A DNA stretch of 64,000 nucleotides, taken from assembly GCA_017519415.1 (NCBI GenBank), contig JAFWSI010000070.1:150841-214840 (forward strand). Reading direction: 5' to 3'. The position numbers and the translations under genes are program-made. Origin of the DNA: Ruminococcus sp. (GTDB lineage Bacteria; Bacillota; Clostridia; Oscillospirales; Ruminococcaceae). Below the pieces are notes generated by a model. The model did no database searches. It was given only the letters and a program-made list of their open reading frames with translations, and had not been told where the DNA came from. Shown one piece after another: positions 8,890-18,692 of the stretch (the first letter of the stretch is position 1; each line of letters opens with the position of its first letter).

Positions 8890-9927
8890 ATGAGAAATGT
8901 CAGACCAGTGAAGGTAGGAGACTGCGTCCTCGACGGAAAGCATATATATATCCAGTCAATGCTCAATGCCCGTTCGGACGATATTGAGGGCAGTGTAAGA
9001 CAGGCAGCCGAGCTTGAAAAGGCGGGCTGTGAGATAATAAGGGCGGCTATACCGAATATGGAAGCGGTAAGGCTTATCCCTGCAATAAAGGAAGCGGTGA
9101 AGATCCCCCTTGTTGCGGATATACATTTCGATTATAAGCTGGCTGTCGAGTCGGCTGCTGCGGGAGTTGACAAGATCCGTATAAATCCCGGAAATATAGG
9201 CGGAATGGACAGGGTAAAGGCGGTTGTTGAAGCCTGCCGTGCAAGGAATCTGCCCATACGCATAGGAGTAAACTCTGGCTCGCTGGAAAAGGATATACTG
9301 GCAAAGTACGGTTCTCCCACGCCCGAAGCTCTTGTAGAGAGCGCCATGACTCATGCCGCTATGCTGGAGCATTTCGATTTTAATGATATAGTTATTTCCA
9401 TAAAATCCTCCGACGTTAACAGAATGATAACATCCTACAGGCTGGCTGCCGAGAAGTGCAGCTATCCGCTCCACCTCGGAGTGACAGAGGCGGGAACAGA
9501 GCGCATGGGACTTATAAAGTCAGCCATAGGTATCGGTTCGCTGCTTTGTGACGGAATCGGAGAAACAATAAGAGTTTCCCTTACAGACGATCCTGTCCGT
9601 GAGATCGCAGCTGCAAAGGATATTCTCAGGAGCATCGGAAAGCGCGGCGGTGTAAGGATAGTATCATGTCCCACCTGCGGAAGAACGAGGATAGATCTTG
9701 TAAAGGCAGCCAAAATGGTAGAGGAAGCAGTGAAGGATATGGAAAAGGATATAACAGTTGCCGTCATGGGCTGTATCGTAAACGGGCCGGGAGAAGCCCG
9801 CGAAGCCGATGTGGGTATCGCAGGCGGTGACGGCTGTGCCATTATCTTCAAAAAGGACGGCACACAGCGCAAGATAAGGGAAGAGGACATTGTTCCCGAG
9901 CTGCTTGCGGAAATAGAAAAGCTTTAA
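8890..9927 (+). CDS. ispG: 4-hydroxy-3-methylbut-2-enyl diphosphate synthase
   Basis: 345-residue iron-sulfur enzyme (GcpE) converting MEcPP to HMBPP in the MEP pathway. It has the TIM-barrel start MRNVRPVKVGD, a VADIHFDYKLA core strand, RINPGNIG, and the C-terminal cluster ligands in CPTCGRT and MGCIVNGPGEA. This is the short two-domain bacterial form. It follows the RNase Z-like gene by 20 bp with an ACGGAGG site. Confidence 0.98.
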   Translation: MRNVRPVKVGDCVLDGKHIYIQSMLNARSDDIEGSVRQAAELEKAGCEIIRAAIPNMEAVRLIPAIKEAVKIPLVADIHFDYKLAVESAAAGVDKIRINPGNIGGMDRVKAVVEACRARNLPIRIGVNSGSLEKDILAKYGSPTPEALVESAMTHAAMLEHFDFNDIVISIKSSDVNRMITSYRLAAEKCSYPLHLGVTEAGTERMGLIKSAIGIGSLLCDGIGETIRVSLTDDPVREIAAAKDILRSIGKRGGVRIVSCPTCGRTRIDLVKAAKMVEEAVKDMEKDITVAVMGCIVNGPGEAREADVGIAGGDGCAIIFKKDGTQRKIREEDIVPELLAEIEKL

Positions 9928-10028
9928 GAATTGAAAATGGAGAATTATGGTATCGCTTACACGATAATATTCAGATCAGTCCGCGATGCAGGCACATTCA
10001 TTCTTAATTCTGAATTCTCAATTATAAA
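9925..10028. repeat. Palindromic intergenic element between ispG and polC
   Basis: Imperfect inverted repeats of about 19 bp (9929-9947 and 10005-10023) of AATTGA..GAATTA type enclose about 57 bp of unrelated sequence. The arms belong to the degenerate 'AATTGAGAATT' class of dispersed palindromes seen between genes in many Firmicutes. The left arm overlaps the ispG stop codon. There is no transposase and no coding capacity. Confidence 0.55.
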
Positions 10029-10046
10029 TTGGACGGGAGTTTTATA

Positions 10047-13000
10047 ATGCAGGTTAAAATATCCGAATTTCTGAGCGAATATGTATCCGAGCTTCCCGAA
10101 AGTGTGCTTTCGGGAGAGATATTCAAGCTTACATATACCGAGGATCTGCACAGTATTCGTTTTCACGCACGCTTTGACGGGATAGTACCCGCAGACGATA
10201 TATTTGCATTTGAAAAAGCAGTCGAAGCAGCCGTAAAGGTGGATCAGGCGAGACTTGAATGCCGTTATCCCGAGGACAGGTTCGGCATGGACTGCTACGG
10301 CGAGCTTCTTAAGCTTATAAAACGTGATATTCCCGTTGTGAACGGATTTCTCGACGACGCAGACGTTCAGCTCGGCAGCGGCGAGCTCCGTATCAGGATA
10401 GTACACGGCGGCAGGGATATACTTGACAAGTTCGGCTTCTGCCTGAGATTCGGGAGAATGATATATAACCAGTTCGGTGTAAGGATAAAGGTGGTCCTTG
10501 AAGGTGACAGCTCCGTAAGCAGAGAACAATACGATGAGATGATGGAGCGTATAGAAGCCGATCTTCCTGATTACAGTGAGCAGCTTATCCCCGATAAGTC
10601 GCCTGATGAGCAGAAGGCCGAGGAAATGAAAGCCGTGGTACCTACAGCTGCGGTTGATGTTTCGGCACTCAACAATGAGTTTGATCATGACTCTGCGGAG
10701 ATAATCAAGGGCAGAGCGATACGCTCCAAGCCTGTTCCTATCTGTGAAGCAGTCATGAAGATGGGCGAAAAGGTCGTGGTTGTCGGCGATGTATTCTCCA
10801 CCGATCTGAAGGAGATACGCAACGGAAAGACTGTTGTTACCTACGAAGTGACAGATTACAGCGGCTCGATCAAGCTTAAGATATTTGCGAAGAACGAAGA
10901 AGTGGAAGAACTTAAGCTGGGCTCTGTAAAGAAGGGCGCAGCCCTGCTGGCTTCGGGAAGGATCGACTACGATCAGTTTGCAAAGGATATGGTTATAACC
11001 GTTGATTCTCTCATAAAGGTAAAGCGAATACCTAAAATGGACAATTATCCTGAAAAGCGCGTAGAACTCCATTGTCATACCAATATGTCCGCTATGGACG
11101 CTGTGACCGATCCTGTTACCCTTATAAACAGAGCGGCAGCATGGGGACATCAGGCAATGGCTATAACCGATCACGGCTGTGTACAGGCTTTCCCCGACTG
11201 TATGTACAATATGCCCAAGGACTTCAAGGTCATATACGGCATGGAGGCCTATGTGGTCAATGATATAGAGCGTGAAATGGCTTTGTACGGCGATGATGAC
11301 CGCAGCTTTGAGGGCGAGATAATAATATTTGACGTTGAGACCACAGGCCTCAGCTTCCGGCATGACAGACTGACGGAGATAGGCGCTGTAAAGCTTAAAA
11401 ATCTTCAGATAGTTGACAGCTTCAATACCAAGGTAAATCCCGGAATGCATATACCCGAGCATATAACGGAGCTGACAGGCATAAGCGACGCAGATGTGGC
11501 AGATGCTCCCGATGAAAAGGAAGCTCTCCGCCTGTTTATGGAATTCTGCGGAGACAAGCCCGTGCTTGTAGCTCATAATGCACGTTACGATACGACTATG
11601 ATAGATCAGGTCTGCAAGAGGCAGGATATTGATTTTGAGTATACATGGATAGATACTCTTGTAATGTGTCAGGCCATGCTTCCCGAAATGGGACGCTATA
11701 AGCTGAATTATGTGGCAAAGCAGCTAAAGCTCGGTAAATTTGAGCATCACCGCGCTTCCGACGACGCTCTCATGCTTGCGAAGATATACATAGAGCTTAT
11801 AGGCAGACTCAAGAGCGACCGTAATTTTTCCGGAATACAGCAGCTTAACGAGCTGGTAAATGATATAGAGCTGAAAAAGCTGAAGTCATATCATCACATC
11901 ATACTTGTAAGAAATCAGGCTGGTCTGAAGAATCTGTACAGGCTCGTATCAATAAGCAACCTCGATTATTTCTATAAGAAGCCTCTTATCCCGAAATCGC
12001 TGCTTATCAAGCACCGCGAGGGGCTTATATACGGAAGCGCCTGTGAAGCGGGAGAGCTTTTTCAGGCAATTCTTGATCTGCGGCCTCAGGAGTATATTGA
12101 CAATCTTGCACAGTTCTATGATTATCTTGAGATACAGCCCATATGCAACAACGAATTCATGGTCAGGGACGGCAAAGCCCGTGACGACGAAGAGCTCCGT
12201 CAGCTTGACCGTGATATTGTGGATATAGGCGACAGACTGGGTATACCCGTATGTGCCACCTGTGACGTTCATTTCATCGATCCCAAGGACGCCATATACC
12301 GGAAGATCATACTTGCGACCTTAGGCTTTAAGGACGCGGAAAATCAGGCGCCTCTCTATTTCCGCACCACAGAGGAGATGATGAATGAATTCGGCTTCCT
12401 CGGGGAAGAAAAGGCTAAAGAGGTAGTAATAACCAATACAAATGCCATAGCCGATCAGATAGAGGTGGTACGTCCCATACCCAAGGGCACATTTACTCCC
12501 ACTATTGACGGTGCCGAGGAGGAGCTTACCCGTATCACCAACGAGAGGGCGCGCGAGATATATGGCGATCCGCTGCCCGAGATGGTGGAAAAACGCCTCA
12601 ACAGAGAGCTTTCATCTATCATCAAGCACGGTTTTTCCGTACTCTATATTATTGCTCAGAAGCTTGTGTGGAACTCGGTGGAGAATGGCTACCTTGTTGG
12701 TTCGAGAGGATCTGTCGGTTCGTCATTCGTGGCTTCCATGGCAGGAATATCGGAGGTAAATCCTCTTCCGCCCCATTACGTATGCCCGAACTGCAAGCAC
12801 AGCGAGTTCCTGCTGGACGGCGTTTACGGCTCGGGTTTTGATCTCCCGCCGAAAAACTGTCCCGACTGCGGAAAGGATATGCTGAGAGACGGACACGACA
12901 TACCCTTCGAGACCTTCCTCGGCTTTGACGGAGACAAGGCTCCCGATATAGACCTCAACTTCTCAGGCGAGTATCAGTTCTGGGCTCACCGCTATACGGA

Positions 13001-14372
13001 GCAGCTTTTCGGAAAGAGCAATGTTTTCAAGGCCGGCACTATCTCAGCCGTAGCCGATAAGACAGCCTACGGATATGTAAAGAAATACTGTGAAGAGAAG
13101 GGGATAACCCTTAACGGAGCAGAAATGGACCGGCTTGCCATAGGCTGTACCGGTATCAAGAGAACAACGGGACAGCACCCAGGAGGAATGGTCGTTGTTC
13201 CGTCAGACTACGATGTTTACGATTTCACTCCTGTCCAGCACCCTGCGGATTCGGCGGATTCAGAGGTCATAACCACTCACTTTGACTTCAATTCACTACA
13301 TGATACCATACTTAAGCTCGACGAGCTCGGACACGTTGTACCTACTCTTTACAAGCACCTTGAGGATCTCACCGGAATGAAAATAAAGGACGTTCCCACC
13401 TCCGATCCCGATGTTATACGTATGTGTACCAACTGTGACGTACTGGGAGTAACGCCCGAGGATATATACTGCAAGACCGGCAGTCTCGGTATCCCAGAAA
13501 TGGGTACGGGCTTCACTATACAGATGCTTCTTGACGCAAAGCCCACAAAGTTCAGCGACTTCCTTCAGATCTCGGGACTTTCTCACGGAACCGATGTATG
13601 GCTGGGCAATGCAAAGGACCTTATCGACAATAACGTCTGCACAATTTCCGACGTTATAGGTACCCGTGACTCCATTATGACCTACCTTTTATATAAGGGC
13701 GTCGAGCCTAAAATGGCCTTCCAGATCATGGAATGGACCCGTAAGGGCAAGGCTCCGAAGCAGTTTACTCCCGAGATAATACAGATGCTCAGGGATCATA
13801 ACGTTCCCGAGTGGTATATCGAGAGCTGTCTTAAGATAAAGTATATGTTCCCCAAGGCTCACGCGGCAGCGTACGTTATCGCAGCGATAAAGCTTGGCTG
13901 GTTCAAGCTCCATATGCCGCTGGAATATTATGCCACATATTTCTCGGTAAGAGGAGAGGACTTTGACGCTGAGCTCGCCGTAAAGGGAAGAGCTGCTGTC
14001 CGTGCCAAGATCGAGGAGATCAAGGCAATGGGCAACGACAGGACAAATAAGGACAGCTCCCTGTACGATATATTGCTCATCACCAACGAAATGCTTGCGA
14101 GAGGATACGAATTCCTGCCCATTGATCTTTTTAAGTCCCATGCTACAGATTATCTTGTTGAGGACGGAAAGCTCAGGATACCTTTTGCAGCTATGAGCGG
14201 CGTCGGAGAGAACGCAGCCAAGGGCATATATGAGGCTGTTCAGAAGGGCGGTTTCATGTCGGTAGAGGAATTTCAGCAGGAGAGCGGCGCGTCAAAAACA
14301 ACAATAGATATGTTGAAAACAATAGGAGCTTTTGGTGATTTGCCCGAATCTACACAGATGTCCTTTTTTTGA
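10047..14372 (+). CDS. polC: DNA polymerase III alpha subunit, PolC type
   Basis: 1441-residue Gram-positive replicative polymerase with built-in proofreading. In order: an N-terminal domain, an OB domain (about 215-335), the start of a PHP domain (VELHCHTNMSAMDAV, near 340), an inserted DEDD exonuclease (FDVETTGLS, Asp at 429), the remainder of PHP, then the polymerase core with GSRGSVGSSF and a zinc-binding CPNC...CPDCGKDM module. The palm motif around 'PDIDLNFSGEYQ' carries the catalytic aspartates. I chose the ATG at 10047, since the upstream TTG lacks a binding site. It ends exactly at the his operon promoter. Confidence 0.98.
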   Translation: MQVKISEFLSEYVSELPESVLSGEIFKLTYTEDLHSIRFHARFDGIVPADDIFAFEKAVEAAVKVDQARLECRYPEDRFGMDCYGELLKLIKRDIPVVNGFLDDADVQLGSGELRIRIVHGGRDILDKFGFCLRFGRMIYNQFGVRIKVVLEGDSSVSREQYDEMMERIEADLPDYSEQLIPDKSPDEQKAEEMKAVVPTAAVDVSALNNEFDHDSAEIIKGRAIRSKPVPICEAVMKMGEKVVVVGDVFSTDLKEIRNGKTVVTYEVTDYSGSIKLKIFAKNEEVEELKLGSVKKGAALLASGRIDYDQFAKDMVITVDSLIKVKRIPKMDNYPEKRVELHCHTNMSAMDAVTDPVTLINRAAAWGHQAMAITDHGCVQAFPDCMYNMPKDFKVIYGMEAYVVNDIEREMALYGDDDRSFEGEIIIFDVETTGLSFRHDRLTEIGAVKLKNLQIVDSFNTKVNPGMHIPEHITELTGISDADVADAPDEKEALRLFMEFCGDKPVLVAHNARYDTTMIDQVCKRQDIDFEYTWIDTLVMCQAMLPEMGRYKLNYVAKQLKLGKFEHHRASDDALMLAKIYIELIGRLKSDRNFSGIQQLNELVNDIELKKLKSYHHIILVRNQAGLKNLYRLVSISNLDYFYKKPLIPKSLLIKHREGLIYGSACEAGELFQAILDLRPQEYIDNLAQFYDYLEIQPICNNEFMVRDGKARDDEELRQLDRDIVDIGDRLGIPVCATCDVHFIDPKDAIYRKIILATLGFKDAENQAPLYFRTTEEMMNEFGFLGEEKAKEVVITNTNAIADQIEVVRPIPKGTFTPTIDGAEEELTRITNERAREIYGDPLPEMVEKRLNRELSSIIKHGFSVLYIIAQKLVWNSVENGYLVGSRGSVGSSFVASMAGISEVNPLPPHYVCPNCKHSEFLLDGVYGSGFDLPPKNCPDCGKDMLRDGHDIPFETFLGFDGDKAPDIDLNFSGEYQFWAHRYTEQLFGKSNVFKAGTISAVADKTAYGYVKKYCEEKGITLNGAEMDRLAIGCTGIKRTTGQHPGGMVVVPSDYDVYDFTPVQHPADSADSEVITTHFDFNSLHDTILKLDELGHVVPTLYKHLEDLTGMKIKDVPTSDPDVIRMCTNCDVLGVTPEDIYCKTGSLGIPEMGTGFTIQMLLDAKPTKFSDFLQISGLSHGTDVWLGNAKDLIDNNVCTISDVIGTRDSIMTYLLYKGVEPKMAFQIMEWTRKGKAPKQFTPEIIQMLRDHNVPEWYIESCLKIKYMFPKAHAAAYVIAAIKLGWFKLHMPLEYYATYFSVRGEDFDAELAVKGRAAVRAKIEEIKAMGNDRTNKDSSLYDILLITNEMLARGYEFLPIDLFKSHATDYLVEDGKLRIPFAAMSGVGENAAKGIYEAVQKGGFMSVEEFQQESGASKTTIDMLKTIGAFGDLPESTQMSFF

Positions 14373-14373
14373 C

Positions 14374-14402
14374 TTGACTTTTGCTTAGTAGTATGTTATC
14401 AT
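14374..14402 (+). promoter_or_regulatory. Histidine operon promoter
   Basis: TTGACT (14374-14379), 17-bp spacer, TATCAT (14397-14402). The -35 follows directly after the polC stop codon. The leader to hisZ is only about 40 nt and contains no His-codon leader peptide, T-box or attenuator. Confidence 0.8.
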
Positions 14403-14447
14403 AGTATCATGTTAGCAGACTAAAGTGATTCGGTCGAGGAGGTTAAT

Positions 14448-15644
14448 ATGAGAAATTATGATCTTATAACTCCCGAGGGAACGAAGGATCTTCTTTTCGG
14501 TGAGTGTATAGTAAGAAAAAATATTGAAAATACACTGATGGGACTTTTCAGGAGCCGCGGATACAGTGAGACCATAACGCCCGGTCTTGAGTTTTATGAT
14601 GTTTTCAATCTGAATTCACGCTATTTTCCGCAGGAAAACCTGTACAAGCTCACAGACAGCAAGGGCAGGCTCCTTGTAATGCGTCCCGATACTACCATGC
14701 CTATCGCAAGAATAGTGGCAACACGTCTGAGGGACGCCGATCTGCCTTTGAAATTCTGCTATGCTCAGGCTGTTTACTCGACGGAGCCCGCGCTGAAGGG
14801 CAGGAGCGACGAAACAGTGCAGGCAGGTATCGAGCTCATAGGCTCTCAGCTGAAGATGGCTGATCTTGAGGTGATATCCACGGCCGTTGATTCTCTCAGC
14901 TCATTTGGTATGGAGTTCTCCCTTGAGCTCGGACATATCGGTATATTCAAGGAGCTTGTGGGTAAGCTTGAAGCCTCAGATAAGGACAAGGAGAGCATAA
15001 GGAAGCTCATTGAGAGCAAGAATTTCCCTGCTCTCAACGATATGCTCGACAGCTTCGGACATTCGCCCGTAACAACAGCCCTTAAGAAGCTTCCCGCTTT
15101 ATTCGGCGGTGAGGAGGTCTTCGACAAGGCAGAGGAGCTCATGCCCGATGAGAATATAAAGAAGATACTAGGAGAGCTTAAGGAGATATATCTTGACGCT
15201 TCGGAGCTCTGCGGTGACGAGGGCTCTATAACGGTCGATCTCGGACTTGTAAACAAGACCGACTATTACACCGGTCTGATTATAAAGGGTTATCTTCAGG
15301 GCCACGGCGAAGAGGTGCTCTCGGGAGGCCGCTACGATAAGCTCATATCGGAATTCGGCTATGATGTTCCCGCGGTAGGCTTTGCCGTAAATATCAACGC
15401 AGTTGCAAAGCTTATGGAAAAGAGCGATGTACTTCCTGCCGAGCCCAGAGCTGATGTTATCGTATATGCCGAGGAAGGCTGCGAGGTAGCGGCTCTCAAG
15501 GCTGCGAAGGAGCTCCGCGAGCAGGGACTTGTAGTTGAGAATGCACTTTTTGACGATATTGAAAGCGTAAGAGAGTACGCTATGGAGAAAAAGATCTCCA
15601 AGGTTGTTGTTATAGACGGAGATAGCAGGGAGGTCACGATATGA
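14448..15644 (+). CDS. hisZ: ATP phosphoribosyltransferase regulatory subunit
   Basis: 398-residue HisZ, a histidyl-tRNA-synthetase paralogue that lacks aminoacylation and forms the hetero-octamer with short HisG. It shows class II synthetase-like motifs: LITPEGTKDLLFGE, the motif 2-like MRPDTTMPIARIVATRL, and motif 3-like LSGGRYDKLISEFG. It leads the operon and overlaps hisG by 4 bp. The C-terminal part is shorter than an anticodon-binding HisRS tail but has an alpha/beta segment (residues about 330-395). Feedback inhibition by histidine acts through this subunit in known systems. Confidence 0.93.
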   Translation: MRNYDLITPEGTKDLLFGECIVRKNIENTLMGLFRSRGYSETITPGLEFYDVFNLNSRYFPQENLYKLTDSKGRLLVMRPDTTMPIARIVATRLRDADLPLKFCYAQAVYSTEPALKGRSDETVQAGIELIGSQLKMADLEVISTAVDSLSSFGMEFSLELGHIGIFKELVGKLEASDKDKESIRKLIESKNFPALNDMLDSFGHSPVTTALKKLPALFGGEEVFDKAEELMPDENIKKILGELKEIYLDASELCGDEGSITVDLGLVNKTDYYTGLIIKGYLQGHGEEVLSGGRYDKLISEFGYDVPAVGFAVNINAVAKLMEKSDVLPAEPRADVIVYAEEGCEVAALKAAKELREQGLVVENALFDDIESVREYAMEKKISKVVVIDGDSREVTI

Positions 15645-16270
15645 ACAAGCCTATAAGAATGGCTCTTACAAAGGGCAGACTGGAAAAGGACACAGTTGGT
15701 CTCCTTGAAAATCTGGGCTTTGACTGCACAGCTGTACGCGAAAAGGGCAGAAAGCTCATACTTCCTGTACCTGACGCAAACCTTGAAGTCGTACTTGCCA
15801 AGGCAAATGACGTTATCACCTATGTTGAGCACGGCGTATGCGACATGGGAGTTGTAGGCAAGGACACTATCATGGAAATGAAGGGCAAGTTTTATGAGCT
15901 TGTAGACCTTGGCTTCGGAAAGTGCAAGTTTGCTCTTGCGACAAAGAAGGGCTACGATTTCTACAGCGGCTACGGTATAAAGACCATAGCGACAAAGTAT
16001 CCGAATGTAGCAAGGAGCTTCTTTGAGAAGAAGGGAATGGATACCGAGATCATCAAGATAGAGGGTTCTGTTGAGCTTGCACCGCTCCTTGAACTTGCCG
16101 ACGGAATAGTTGATATTGTGGAGACAGGTACAACTCTCAGGGAAAACGGACTCGAGGTCATTGAGGACGTTGCGCCTATCTCTGCAAGGCTTATCGCAAA
16201 TACGGTCAGTCTTAAAATGAGACACGCTGAAATAGACAGACTTATCACACTGATAGAGGAGAATCTCTGA
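15641..16270 (+). CDS. hisG: ATP phosphoribosyltransferase catalytic subunit, short form
   Basis: 209 residues, first step of histidine synthesis (ATP + PRPP). It lacks the C-terminal ACT-like regulatory domain of long HisG and therefore needs HisZ, encoded immediately upstream. Conserved segments are MALTKGRLEKDTVGLL, DMGVVGKDT and the PRPP loop 'ADGIVDIVETGTTLRENGL'. The stop overlaps the hisD ATG. Confidence 0.98.
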   Translation: MNKPIRMALTKGRLEKDTVGLLENLGFDCTAVREKGRKLILPVPDANLEVVLAKANDVITYVEHGVCDMGVVGKDTIMEMKGKFYELVDLGFGKCKFALATKKGYDFYSGYGIKTIATKYPNVARSFFEKKGMDTEIIKIEGSVELAPLLELADGIVDIVETGTTLRENGLEVIEDVAPISARLIANTVSLKMRHAEIDRLITLIEENL

Positions 16271-17556
16271 TGAAAAAAATATATGCAAACGGTACCGACG
16301 AGGTCGCTTTTCTTAATGATCTGAAAAAGAGAAGCGGCGAGACCAATAAGAAGGTCACGGAAGTCGTATCCGAAATAATAGAAAATGTCAGAAACAACGG
16401 TGATGAGGCCGTTAAGAATTATACACTCAAATTTGACGGCAATCTGCCACAGTATTACGAGGTGCCCCGTGAGGTCATCAACGACGCTCTTACAGAGGCA
16501 GATCAGGAGTTCGTTGACGCACTCCTCAATGCTCAGGAGAATATTGCTGATTTTCACAACAGACAGGTAGAGCAGAGCTTTATCTCTGCCAAGGATAACG
16601 GCGTTATCATGGGACAGCGTATCCGCGGACTGCACAGGGTTGGACTCTATGTTCCCGGCGGTACAGCGGCTTATCCGTCAAGTGTTCTTATGAACGCTAT
16701 CCCTGCTAAAATCGCAGGTGTCAAGGAGATAATCATGGTAACTCCTCCGCTGAAGGACGGTACTCCAAACAAGGATATCCTTGTTGCAGCAGCTATCTGC
16801 GGCGTTGACAGAGTATTCCTTTCGGGCGGCGCACAGGCTATCGCTGCTCTTGCGTACGGTACAGAGGAGATACCCAAGTGCGACAAGATAGTAGGTCCCG
16901 GAAATATCTATGTTGCTACAGCCAAGAAGCTTCTTTACGGCGTAGTTGATATAGATATGATAGCAGGCCCCAGTGAGATACTTGTTATCGCTGACGATAC
17001 CGCCGACCCTAAGTTTGCAGCAGCTGATCTTATGTCGCAGGCAGAGCACGACGTGCTTGCATCCGCTATCATGGTAACTACCAGCGAAAAGCTTGCAGAC
17101 GAGACTATCAAGGAAATAGACCGCCAGAAGGAATATCTCTCCAGAAAGAGCATTATCGAGAAGTCCCTTGAGGATTACGGCGCCATAATCATTGCTGACA
17201 GCCGTGAAAAGTGCGTAGAGCTTGCAAACGAGATAGCTCCCGAGCACCTTGAAGTCCTCATGGAGAACCCATTCGAGCTTCTCGGCAGCCTTGACAATGC
17301 AGGCTCCATATTCCTCGGCAATTACGCTTCCGAGCCACTCGGCGACTATTACGCAGGACCTAACCACGTCCTCCCAACAAGCGGTACAGCCCGTTTCTTC
17401 TCGCCTCTTGGCGTAGCAAGCTTCACAAAGCGTACAGCTTACACCTACTATACCGAGGAAGCTCTGAGACAGGCTAAGGACGATATCGTTCTTATCGCAG
17501 AGCGCGAGGGACTTACAGCTCACGCCAATGCCATAAAGGTAAGATTTGAAGACTAA
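16270..17556 (+). CDS. hisD: Histidinol dehydrogenase
   Basis: 428 residues; zinc- and NAD-dependent, oxidises histidinol to histidine in two steps. The signature GLYVPGGTAAYPSSVLMNAIP, the zinc-site region 'DLMSQAEHDVLASAIM', the base-bearing IAPEHLEV and the NHVLPTSGTARF loop are all intact. It overlaps hisG by one base. Confidence 0.98.
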   Translation: MKKIYANGTDEVAFLNDLKKRSGETNKKVTEVVSEIIENVRNNGDEAVKNYTLKFDGNLPQYYEVPREVINDALTEADQEFVDALLNAQENIADFHNRQVEQSFISAKDNGVIMGQRIRGLHRVGLYVPGGTAAYPSSVLMNAIPAKIAGVKEIIMVTPPLKDGTPNKDILVAAAICGVDRVFLSGGAQAIAALAYGTEEIPKCDKIVGPGNIYVATAKKLLYGVVDIDMIAGPSEILVIADDTADPKFAAADLMSQAEHDVLASAIMVTTSEKLADETIKEIDRQKEYLSRKSIIEKSLEDYGAIIIADSREKCVELANEIAPEHLEVLMENPFELLGSLDNAGSIFLGNYASEPLGDYYAGPNHVLPTSGTARFFSPLGVASFTKRTAYTYYTEEALRQAKDDIVLIAEREGLTAHANAIKVRFED

Positions 17557-17567
17557 ATCACGCAATG

Positions 17568-17606
17568 GGGCGGCTTGAAATACAGCTGCCCTATAGGTGT
17601 TTTTTT
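17568..17606 (+). terminator. Weak hairpin with T-run upstream of hisC
   Basis: 8-bp stem GGGCGGCT/AGCTGCCC with one G-T pair, 8-base loop, then TATAGGTG and seven Ts. Located in the only sizeable gap early in the his operon, it may lower expression of downstream genes or simply be an RNA processing structure. Confidence 0.4.
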
Positions 17607-17620
17607 GGAAAGGATAAATT

Positions 17621-18679
17621 ATGAGTTACAAACTGAATAAAAAGCTGGTAAATTTAGTGCCCTACGATCCCATAACAGGACACTATGATATAAGACTTGA
17701 CGCAAACGAGAGCTGTTTCAATCTTTCTGACAGCTTAAAGGCAAAGATCGGAAAGAGCATCTCGCAGATAGACTTCAACCGCTATCCCGACTGTCTTGCA
17801 AAGGCTCCCATAAAGGCTTTTGCTGAGCTTTACAACGTTCCCGAGGAGCTTGTCAGCGCAGGAAACGGCTCCGACGAGCTTATAAGCATAATCACCGGTT
17901 GCTTCTTTGAGGCGGGAGATACAATCGTCAACGTTTCAAACGACTTCTCCATGTATGAGTTTTACGCTCAGCTGTATGAGGTAAATGTGGAGACTTATCA
18001 GAAGGAAGCCGACCTGACAATAAACCCTGACAAGCTTATTGCTTTCTGCAAGGAAAAAGGTGCAAAAGGGCTTATCTTTTCAAATCCCTGCAATCCCACG
18101 TCTCTCGGACTTGACAAAGCTTCAGTAACAAGGATAATAGAGTCGCTTGACGATATGCTCATAATCCTTGACGAGGCATATATGGATTTCTGGGATCAGC
18201 CCATGCTGCCTGATATAGAAAAATATGATAACGTCATTATTCTCAAGACCTGCTCAAAGGCTATAGGACTTGCGGCAGTTAGATTCGGCTTTGCAGTTGC
18301 AAGCAGGACTATCACCAATGCCATAAGAGCTGCTAAGTCACCGTACAATAACGACTCTGTCGCTCAGGCTATCGTTACGGAGATACTTTCGGAAAAGAAA
18401 TATCTTAGGGAATGCCGTGACACCCTGATCGCAAATACCAAGAAGCTCTACAGCGAAATTATGGAACTCAACGAAAGATACGGCTGCTTTGAAAAGGTAT
18501 ACGATACCTGTACGAATTTTGTATTTATAAAGACTGCTGAGGCTGAAAAAATATACCAGTTCATGCTTGATAATTCCATAGCCATAAGAAAATTCAAGGG
18601 CTTTATCCGTGTAACATCGGGAAACGCTGAGGAAAACAGCCGTTTTATGCAAGCCCTTGAAAAATACTTCAGTAAATAA
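17621..18679 (+). CDS. hisC: Histidinol-phosphate aminotransferase
   Basis: 352-residue fold-type I PLP enzyme. It has RLDANESCFNLS at the N-terminus, AGNGSDELI for cofactor contact, FSNPCNPTS, the ILDEAYMDF Asp and Tyr, and the Schiff-base lysine in ILKTCSKAIGLAAVRFGFA. It produces histidinol phosphate, the substrate of the phosphatase step that no canonical gene here covers. Confidence 0.97.
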   Translation: MSYKLNKKLVNLVPYDPITGHYDIRLDANESCFNLSDSLKAKIGKSISQIDFNRYPDCLAKAPIKAFAELYNVPEELVSAGNGSDELISIITGCFFEAGDTIVNVSNDFSMYEFYAQLYEVNVETYQKEADLTINPDKLIAFCKEKGAKGLIFSNPCNPTSLGLDKASVTRIIESLDDMLIILDEAYMDFWDQPMLPDIEKYDNVIILKTCSKAIGLAAVRFGFAVASRTITNAIRAAKSPYNNDSVAQAIVTEILSEKKYLRECRDTLIANTKKLYSEIMELNERYGCFEKVYDTCTNFVFIKTAEAEKIYQFMLDNSIAIRKFKGFIRVTSGNAEENSRFMQALEKYFSK

Positions 18680-18692
18680 GGAGGAAGCGTTT

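Noticed and set aside
9957-11576. 539-residue open frame on the minus strand opposite polC
   Set aside because: No start signal, strongly biased composition, and it lies opposite an intact essential gene; it is a by-product of polC codon use.
14403-14447. Search for a His leader peptide or T-box before hisZ
   Set aside because: The leader is only about 40 nt and has no run of His codons, no hairpin pair and no T-box sequence.
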